Below are positions 56,101-64,000 of a stretch of 64,000 nucleotides of DNA, piece by piece (the stretch's first letter is position 1; each line of letters begins with the position of its first letter). Source of the stretch: Sipunculus nudus. Its lineage: Eukaryota > Annelida > Sipuncula > Golfingiida > Sipunculidae. The DNA is taken from assembly GCA_026874595.1 (NCBI GenBank), contig CM049316.1, positions 67,668,676 to 67,732,675 of the forward strand. The letters are read 5' to 3'. A model generated the notes under the pieces. It did no database searches, was not told the origin of the DNA, and saw only the letters and a list, made by a program, of their open reading frames with translations. The position numbers and the translations under genes were made by a program.

Positions 56101-59100
56101 TTTCTATAATGAGAAGAGAGAATGAATCCTTATTACATAAACATTATGTAATCATATTAAAGCCAATGAAGATGTGCTTCTGATGGTGCTGTGATCCTGG
56201 GGTTACACCAAGAACTTATGATTTCACCATCAGAGGAGTTCTTGTAGCACTGGAATGAAACATCGTGTGGGAGAAACACACACCATGCCACTTAAAGTGC
56301 AATGGGTTACAGCATTTCAAGTCTTAAAACTGACCATGGGTTAACCTTTAACCTCCCAAAATAAGGAATTAATTAGTAATAATTTTGTAAAGCATCTAGT
56401 CCCAATATTACCTCCTACATAAAAACTCGTTAGATTTTAACATCAAATTGTCAAAATGGTCACTCACTCAATGCTATTTGCTCCAGATGGAGTACAGAGC
56501 CTTCATGTAAATTATGTAGTTAAATAAAAAAATAGTCTTTAAAAGCTGATGACAAAATGGACTCAACCATTCATTTATCAGCATTATGATAATGAAAATA
56601 ACATAAAGGACTCAACCATTTATCAGCATCAGGTTAATGAGGAAGATATAATGGACTAAACCATTTATCAGCATTATGATAATGAAAAAGATTAAATACA
56701 CAATATATATAACAAATGTAAAATACACAATCTACATAACATTTACTCTTCATTAAACAGTTTTTTATATATAATGCATACCTCAATGTGTTTGTTGAGA
56801 TGGCCACAATACCTTCCGGACACTGCTCTGAGCCAAATCCTGACGCATACTCCAACGTCTCATAAGAAAGTGGGGTTAGGTGGAACCGATTCTGGTAAAA
56901 GTAGCTCAACCACGTTCGACTAGACATGGCCAACACCTGGAAGAAATTTTAATTAGAAATGAAATACAACTGTAAATAATCAAATAAGGTTTAAATTCAA
57001 GTATATTTTATTGACCAATAACTTTTAGTATTTAAAATATATAAAACAAAAGGGAAGCATGATTTCTTCTGGATAAAATTCAGATGAACAGAAAATCAAA
57101 AGCATTAAATATTATTAACATTCAGAAATTGTGGGTATTAGACATAAATGAAAGATAAATATTAGATAAACAACACTTGCTAATAATTAAATTTTCTTCA
57201 ATTATAGGAATTCTGATATATTCAAACTTTGAACATTAATTCATTTCTATTTTTACACATAGTACATTAAAATAAACTTAGAAGGGTAAATTTGGTAATT
57301 ATAATGCAACAATTGATATTTCACAAAATGAAAGATGATGGATTAACAATAAATAAGCGTCAACAAGTGATCCTTACAGCCTCAGATCCTTGCATAGTGA
57401 TCCTGAAGAGCTTGACAGGCCGGGATCCCAAATATCTGGTTCGTGTGTCTGAAAGATCTCCCGTCACATTGTCTAACACTGTCCTTAGCAGTACTCCATT
57501 CTAAAACAATAAAAGGGGCATCACTGGTACAATCAATATAGGAATAATCAACATAGGAATTTTAAAGGAGACCATTCTGAAATCTATTCACTAAAGACAT
57601 TCCCTTGAAAATTTTTATAAAAACAGGCCCATAAATGGCAATCCAACCACACACAGGCTGTTTGTTTTTTGTTTAATAGCACATGTTTATAGCATGTGGG
57701 GGACTGTCTAAGTAACTCAAACATACTAAACAAGGACATCTGGTGGAAAGTTTTGCAAAGGGCATTTTTGCAGCAATGACCTTTCAACTTCCACAAATTT
57801 GCAACCACATACCTTAGATTACGTGGTTTTCTTTGAAAGACTTCAAATTAATTAAGGTGGATTTTAGTGATATAACTCTTCATTTACTGTTAATTTAATG
57901 TCTCAAGTTAAAGGTCCCATTTTCTATTGGATATTCATGCCAACATATCTATACAGGGACATTTGACGATACCAATGAGTTTATATATATATCATGATGT
58001 ATCAGTGTTTTGCTTATTGTTATCTTTTAGAGCAATGGAGCTCACCTGTAGACCGATATTAAGGAACAGCCCTCCCTGTGACCCGGCTTCCCCTGTGTCT
58101 TCTCTGGCTTCCTGGGCTCCCATCTCTACGATACACAGTGACTCGGGAGCTGCTGGTAGAGCCTGCATACTAAGTGGGGCCAGACAGTCCTTCAATCACA
58201 CACAGGATGGCATACACGTTATAGAGTATACTGACATTATACAGTATACAAAACAACATAGAGTACACTGACAATCAGTGATAATATCACTTTATCTCAA
58301 TCACATCATGAACATATTTCATCATGAACATATTTCAATTACAATCACAATCACAAATCAACTGATAAATTATTTGTGCATAATATAAATATGTTTAATT
58401 TAGATGATCACTAAATCATTTAAAGCATTTCCATATGAAAGTAATGTCTACAATGGGAAAAATATAAAATTCATATTAAATGAAATACCTGACACCAATA
58501 CTTGTCAACCAAACAGCAAGTGACATTTTTAAAAGGTTTTCATCACCTTTAAAAATTTCATTCACCACAAATGTAATAAGATCATACAGCTGTAAGGGTA
58601 AAACATACTGATGGGTCCAGTGAGATGATTCTGACAGTGCTGTCTGACAGTCCAACAGCCAGGAAGCGACTTCTCTGTTCTCCCATTGGTACACGTCCAA
58701 GGGCCATGCAGATGACATCTGCTGACATCTCTTTCCTCTCAGTGTATTCATTCAGCTGACCAGTCTGTTAAGAAGTAAAGTCAAATAAGTAAATATGTAC
58801 CAGAGAACAACAAAAGAACTAGATTTGTGGGCACAAAATTATTAACATTACTACTGTAAAACCTGCAACAGAGCCTTTGAATATCTTGTCACTCATGTAA
58901 ATGATACAGCTGTCCATGGATCAAACAACACCTCTGAATATTCTCATGACAAATCACTTGTTTAGTATCAACAACTTTAGATACAAATCTGATTGCAATT
59001 CACTGACCAGAAAATTACACTGAAGCCATGAATGTCTAACTAAACTGTGTCAAAATCCCTCAAACAACAGCAGTTTAGTAACTAATGTTACCTGCACAAC

Positions 59101-62100
59101 ACTGGACACACAGAAAATTTGAATATGAATAATTATCTGTGCTTACTTTCTGTGGTGTTATTCTGATACGTCAACCACTGTGAGAGGATTAATATGATAA
59201 CCAATGGCTCTGACAAGGATTAATAATATAACTGCTACAACTTACAAGAACTGCATGACATTACCATAGTTGCCTCTGCCAAGAATCCATATATTACATA
59301 AATACTTCATGGGTTATTGCAACAGAAATAAACACAATTTTAGTGTTTTTTTCTGCAGCAAATAGGAAGCACTGCAATATGGACTGTAAGAGAAATACTA
59401 GTACTATTGAACAAATAGCCTTCAATGCTCAACTGTGGCTATGTTCCTGCAATCACATCATCACCTTAAGTGCAACTTGATATTTACATTTTTATAATTG
59501 ATTTTAACATTTTTCCATATATCTGGGGCCAGTCTTATAGAGAACTTACTGGTAATATCTCCTGAGCCAATAGTCACAAACATTAATGTTCAGCTGATAG
59601 CCATTCTAAACAATTTGCTGTCAATTTCTGGATGTTACAATACAAAAAAGACAGTGTTGATACTTACAGGGTCCATTTCAAAGTAAACCAGTTCTCCACC
59701 AGTCAATGCAATGACCACCTGTCGCTGGTTGACAGCACATTTAACAATGGTCTGTTGGCCTGGGGTCTTCCACTCATTAACACGCTTGTCTGCTCGGATG
59801 TGACGAATACCATCAGGGTAAATCTAAAGAAGAAAAAAATATCTACATAACAAACAAATGCTAATTCAGTAGTTCTTGCAAACATCCACTTTATCTGTGG
59901 GCAGGAATGCAGTATGTGTGAAGAATTTCGCGAATTATATATATTCACGAATTTCGTGAATATAAAACTTTCCTTAATAAGACAACCTTATGACGTATGT
60001 GATTATGATATCCACAAGGAGCCAGATATAGTATTTTGATTATTTAAAACACTGTTGCAACAGAATAGATGGCCTATGCGGCAATTGTCCATATGACAAG
60101 GATCACAACTTAAAGGCAGCCTTTTCAGTCCAATATAAATGCCTCCTATCCACCGAGTCATATACACAGCAACCATTTTAATGGCAAACAGGATGATGAT
60201 TGGTGGACTTGTATATTTAATTTCTGGTAATAATTTACCTGGACCAGAGCATCATCTCCAAGCTGTGAGCATGACAATGTAGGTGTGGTTCCCAGGAAAC
60301 CGGAATCTGTAACTTCCTCTACGGTCTCTCCGATGGACAGTACGAGGGTAGCGTTCACGAAAGACACAATGATATAAGCATCATACTCCTCTGTAAAGAA
60401 CAAGAAGGAGACGGTCCAATGACCAATTAGTATGCAATCTAGAATCACTTTTGTACTTAGTTAGAAAAAAAGTTTAAAAGGTATAAAGTGCAAATTTATA
60501 TTAGTGCATTCTGTTAATGATTCTTTGCCTTTTTTAAATCTCAGATTGTGCCACCACATATGGTTCTCAGGACAGTCAATATTAAAGTCTAATGAAAAAA
60601 AAAAAAAAACATTCTACCTGGTGATGCCAGTAATGTGAAAATCAAGAATGATATTTTTGCTCCTGGTGCCCAATCCTAACACAGTGGTCATATTTTTTCT
60701 CACACATTCCATTTATCAAATGCTTGCAAAGGCCAATTTTGCTGTGTGCTGACACCAGGGACAATGAACTATTTTGCACGAGCGCAGAATTAATGTCAGT
60801 GCCACTTCCCCACAACCAACTGCCAGTCGTGCTCTTTACAAAATGAATACAGGGGTTTATGTTTGGGTCTTAGTAGGCTGTCAACGGTGCTTAATAGCAA
60901 ATTTATTTTAAAATTCCAGATGTAATATAATATATCACAGTCCCTGGTTTTTCAAGATATTAATATAATAAATAACCACCTCTAGATGATTTCTTATTTC
61001 ACATCTTCCAGACTGGCTTAACCTTGTCAAGAATCAGCCACGGCAAAAAGTAATGCATTGGGAGCTGCCATATTGCTTAATAACATTATTCTATAAGTTG
61101 TGATCGACCAACAAGAACTACATAAGAGAAATCTGACATACATTCCCAATAGACTACTGGTCCATATATCTTAGTGCCAGCATCCGGTCTGCCACGTATG
61201 CCAAAATTAGCTTTTGCAAGCAGTGGGTTAATGAAATGAGAGCCAATGTAACATGACCACTGCATGAGAAGTTAAGTCCTGGCAAGGCATTTTCATTTTT
61301 ATTAATGTTTAAGCCCACCATAGCAGTGTGAAAACCTATGATGTTGCAGAAGTGGTAGTGAACGTGGGGTTTAAATGAAAAATGGTTCTATTCAAAATTT
61401 TAATTGATATTTAAAGCTGAGGTTTCAGTTGGTATGGGATCTGTCCATTTCACACCCTGGGGAACTGCTGACCTGTCATCTGCACAGCTCTGCATTATCA
61501 GCTCAGTCTGTCACTGCTGGCCAGCCCCTGAAAAGAGAAGAAGGCAAGGTGTCAGGGGTGATCTCCCAAAACACCAGCCTTTTATTAGTATTGGTTTTGA
61601 ATAAAATCTGCTGGTGAGTTCCACTCCAATTCCTGTTGTTGCTCATCTGAAAATAAGGATTCTGTGTGTATAAATATAAACATACAGTGGTTGGCGTTTT
61701 GTTCACGAGGGTTACAAATTAGCAGTATTGCGAAAGGTAAATTATTGTGAAAATAAACTTTCGTGAACCAGACACCCAGGCTATGCAGGTGGAAATTTGT
61801 TTATTCTTTAGCTGCACTTGCATCTCATGCAAGGTAATTTTTTTATATTATCAATATTAATAGATCTATTAAGTTATCAGCCAAAGATTAATATTACAAG
61901 TACGAGATCTTTTGCATGATATAATGAAGATGAATATGAATTTCTACTTGCCATGGGGACTTCTCAAATTTTAAGAATTTTCAAATAATTCATTCAATTA
62001 AAGGATATACTGTCTATGGTGAGATCGTGAAAATAAAACTCTCACAAAAGACTGAAAAAAAATTGCAAAGTTTAACCTCACAAATATGAAGCCAACCACA

Positions 62101-63643
62101 GTATCTATTCACAAAATTCTGGCATCATAATTTGCATTACAGCAATGTCTTGTTTGAAGTAGCTTCATTTTAAAGTCAAAAAGGAAATCTTCCCAACAGA
62201 ATTTCATACAGTGGATTCAGAAAAGTTATAGGCTTAACATTTTGTGATTTTATCTTCAAAGGCAAAAGCAGTCTGATTTAGTCGGTTTTATACGTAGTCA
62301 CTATAACAGAAATGTCAGACCGCCGTGGACTTTCATTAATTGTGAATACGTAGGATTAAGTCAAACCTGCAGTTTTTATGACATAAAATATATGCTGAAC
62401 CTCAATGAGGTATTTCTATGAAACAACTGCAACAAAATTCTGATATGTTTACAGTAGAGAAGAGTGAAACCATCATCCATTATAATTCACATGCACACAT
62501 TTAAGCGAGGTTTGTTGGATACTTTTCATGGAAATTGATAACCCAAAAAATCAATTAACCATTCCTGAATCCATAGTATAAATAATGTTTCAAAGTCTGA
62601 AACAAGTTTGAAAACTGAGTACAGAATCATATTATACTTCATGAGATGGCCAGTATTGTTGTATCCAATGAATATTCAGGCCTTTCAATCAGTGCATTAT
62701 GGGAAAGATTTTCAGTTGGATATAAAGCGTTAAGGTGGGCAATCCTCACACAACAGAGTGACCTTGATTCTAAGGAAGGGCCAATTATACATTTATAAAA
62801 TGTCTTGACACAGACAGCAGTCTGTATCTGGAGATATTAGAAGTACAGTTTTTAATGTTTCTAGATTAAAAGTTTTGAACCAATTATACATTAAAATTCA
62901 TAATAGCTATGTACATGTATGTTTAATTGTCCTATGTTCCCTTAAATATTGCTATGAAATTAACCCAGCTCTGAAATCTTTATTATAATTGACATTTGTG
63001 GCATTAGACCATTGTCATGCAACTCCTCAGTTGCCGTGCCTTGAAGTGTCAGGAAGGAGGCAAAGTGTGTCCTAAGTGGGGCATATTATAATTTTCCAAT
63101 ATATAATAGTGAATCTTGACATTTTTTATGATCTTTTGCTGCACCATCTATGAGAAGCTATGCCAATGTATCCAGTGGTTGTTTTCACCAGTGTTTCCTA
63201 TCATCTATCACATTTGCTTTAATATAAATGCAAAAATTGGTGATATCATATAAAACTGCTGAGAGCGATAGCGCAAATTGTTTCAGCTGACATTCTCAGA
63301 GGTTCTGTGGTTGCTTTCATCTGCAAGGGTTCAACAAACATAAAACACCCAAAAGTCCTTGTTAACCATTTTTTTCCTCAAGGTCCTCAGGATACAAGAG
63401 AAAGATGATTTAATTGATACTTCGCATGATACAAGGATGTCAATTCACTATACTGAAAGAGTAAGGGGTATCCCTTTCATTCATTATATACACCATTTTT
63501 TTAAACTGAAAGGAACAATCCTTTGACTGCAGAACAATTGATATTTATACACCAACTGGGCTAAACTTACCGTCTATATTTCTTTTGACAGTCCATACAG
63601 CATTGGGGTTACCTGGCAGCTCTGACACCGCCATCTCTGACAC
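50072..63643 (-). CDS. SF3B3: Splicing factor 3B subunit 3 (C-terminal 774 residues)
   Basis: Sixteen exons with GT-AG junctions and continuous phases give 774 residues plus stop, ending [12 protein letters not shown]. The sequence follows animal SF3B3 (SAP130/Rse1) closely throughout. SF3B3 is a nuclear scaffold of the SF3b module of U2 snRNP, with SF3B1, PHF5A and SF3B5, and acts in branch-site recognition. The family has three beta-propellers and a C-terminal helical domain, about 1217 residues in human. This portion should cover about residue 444 onwards: the second propeller, the third, and the C-terminal domain. Upstream exons lie beyond the right edge. Exons in coding order are 63571-63643, 60239-60390, 59668-59823, 58609-58764, 58046-58189, 57378-57500, 56782-56936, 55684-55858, 54877-55082, 54060-54342, 53359-53571, 52837-52935, 52216-52359, 51472-51576, 50613-50708 and 50072-50116. 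Confidence 0.97.
50613..50708 (-). CDS. SF3B3: SF3B3 exon o
   Basis: [20 protein letters not shown] through ELDRTPSE; 32 codons. Confidence 0.97.
51472..51576 (-). CDS. SF3B3: SF3B3 exon n
   Basis: [20 protein letters not shown] through RSFYFPVK; 35 codons. Confidence 0.97.
52216..52359 (-). CDS. SF3B3: SF3B3 exon m
   Basis: [20 protein letters not shown] through MLVPFTSHE; 48 codons. Confidence 0.97.
52837..52935 (-). CDS. SF3B3: SF3B3 exon l
   Basis: [20 protein letters not shown] through LLSGASQK; 33 codons. Confidence 0.96.
53359..53571 (-). CDS. SF3B3: SF3B3 exon k
   Basis: [20 protein letters not shown] through [11 protein letters not shown]; 71 codons. Confidence 0.97.
54060..54342 (-). 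CDS. SF3B3: SF3B3 exon j
   Basis: Completes Ser, then [20 protein letters not shown] through [11 protein letters not shown]. Largest exon, 94 whole codons. Confidence 0.97.
54877..55082 (-). CDS. SF3B3: SF3B3 exon i
   Basis: [20 protein letters not shown] through LEQNEAAY plus two bases. It includes the acidic, alanine-rich insert typical of SF3B3. Confidence 0.97.
55684..55858 (-). CDS. SF3B3: SF3B3 exon h
   Basis: Completes Arg, then [20 protein letters not shown] through RKQQMAE. This is the start of the third propeller region by comparison with the family. Confidence 0.97.
56555..56695. repeat. Short tandem repeat, unit about 55-60 bp
   Basis: Three units of GGACTCAACCATTTATCAGC followed by ATTATGATAATGAAAA-like sequence, in an SF3B3 intron. 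Confidence 0.75.
56782..56936 (-). CDS. SF3B3: SF3B3 exon g
   Basis: [20 protein letters not shown] through AISTNTL plus two bases; donor TTGAG|GTATGC. Confidence 0.97.
57378..57500 (-). CDS. SF3B3: SF3B3 exon f
   Basis: [20 protein letters not shown] through RITMQGSEA; 41 codons; donor GGCT|GTAAGG. Confidence 0.97.
57718..57835 (+). repeat. Dispersed repeat of about 270 bp, partial copy 3
   Basis: AACAAGGACATCTGGTGGAA, then TTTGCAAAGGGCATTTTTGC, GACCTTTCAAC and ACCTTAGATTACGTGG match the right half of 1175-1445. It lies in an SF3B3 intron. Confidence 0.65.
58046..58189 (-). CDS. SF3B3: SF3B3 exon e
   Basis: [20 protein letters not shown] through LFLNIGLQ; 48 codons. The segment [16 protein letters not shown] is the variable acidic loop of the family. 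Confidence 0.96.
58609..58764 (-). CDS. SF3B3: SF3B3 exon d
   Basis: [20 protein letters not shown] through VRIISLDPS; 52 codons. The frame after 58608 is intronic. Confidence 0.97.
59668..59823 (-). CDS. SF3B3: SF3B3 exon c
   Basis: [20 protein letters not shown] through ELVYFEMDP; 52 codons, phase 0 on both sides. Propeller strands. Confidence 0.97.
59939..59963. repeat. Near-perfect 25-bp palindrome
   Basis: ATATTCACGAATTTCGTGAA continued by TAT reads almost the same on both strands. Intronic; significance unknown. Confidence 0.6.
60239..60390 (-). CDS. SF3B3: SF3B3 exon b
   Basis: [20 protein letters not shown] through LGDDALVQ; donor CCAG|GTAAAT. The 3.2-kb intron upstream holds nothing recognisable. 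Confidence 0.97.
60391..63570. other. SF3B3 intron, nothing recognised
   Basis: A 3.2-kb AT-rich intron in which I see no exon of another gene, no clear mobile element and no RNA gene. Confidence 0.6.
63571..63643 (-). CDS. SF3B3: SF3B3 exon a (first in window)
   Basis: [20 protein letters not shown] onwards to ID plus one base; donor GACG|GTAAGT, acceptor TTTGTAG. No earlier SF3B3 exon lies in the remaining 357 bp, which is repeat. Confidence 0.95.
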
Positions 63644-63713
63644 CTACAAAGAGCAACATAAAGTATCCTCAACTTTCACCTTCATTTATTTGATCCATCC
63701 ATGTTCATCAGTC

Positions 63714-64000
63714 AACTAGAATATGGGTAGTCAACAAGCGACTAGGTGTATCCTCCAAAATCAGAGTAGGATGGGTGAAGTGAGGCATGGGTGGCAAGGG
63801 GAAATAATGGTAGATATTGTTACATATTAGCATGGATGTCTGCCACATAAACATGATTGTAGGTGGCCCCACCTATTATCTGAATGAGAAACTATCCAAA
63901 ATGTATACACATCCAAATTTCAGGTGAATTAGTCAAACCACTGCAGACATGAGTGATTTTAACCCAAAGCAGATGAACAGATGGATGCTGTGTAAAAATG
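63714..64000 (+). mobile_element. Hairpin-ended element, copy cut by window edge
   Basis: It starts AACTAGAATATGGGTAGTCA and continues as in 38165 and 44806 (GGGTGAAGTGAGGCATGG, then a GTAGGTGGCCCCACCTA variant of the palindrome). It runs off the right edge, 71 bp upstream of the first SF3B3 exon in view. Confidence 0.75.

Overview
This is an animal nuclear genome window that looks like a bivalve mollusc. It is AT-rich and holds two split genes with GT-AG introns, a Steamer-like (Mag-clade Ty3/gypsy) LTR element, a tRNA-derived SINE, long G/C homopolymers, and many non-autonomous elements with tandem-repeat cores like those described in bivalves. The host call is an inference from gene structure and repeat style.

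Both real genes read on the minus strand. (1) 11609-31904: a Cys/Met-metabolism PLP enzyme (cystathionine/methionine gamma-lyase-like). Nine coding exons are well supported, and a tiny first exon (ATGAG) is predicted at 31900-31904, giving a 415-residue protein. Its active-site lysine, PLP-binding Asp, Asn and carboxylate-binding Arg are present, but three specificity positions differ from human cystathionine gamma-lyase. (2) 50072-63643: the C-terminal 774 residues of splicing factor SF3B3 in 16 exons; the 5' exons lie beyond the right edge. I found no convincing gene in 1-11600 or in 32-50 kb.

Region by region: 1-11.6 kb holds simple repeats, a foldback, a SINE and one element tail. 11.6-31.9 kb is the PLP-enzyme gene, whose large predicted first intron (20672-31899) carries the Steamer-like element (21446-24951), a promoter-like block (about 25.1-25.2 kb), a hAT-like element (26.8-28.7 kb) and a 2.7 kb 'CTAA-tail' element (28.97-31.66 kb). 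31.96-34.5 kb holds two apparently identical 477-bp inverted-repeat elements. 34.5-38.1 kb has GGTTC foldback, G-tract and Harbinger-like elements. 38.2-49.7 kb is a dense nest of satellite-cored elements. 49.7-64 kb is SF3B3 and its mostly empty introns.

The most unusual structures are these. First, a 43-bp minisatellite that multiplies the end of a coding exon together with its 5' splice site (19998-20512). Second, several otherwise different element families whose tandem cores carry the 12-bp palindrome GGTGGCGCCACC once or twice per unit. Third, a 336-bp array with a trimeric higher-order repeat, interrupted by a hairpin-ended element.
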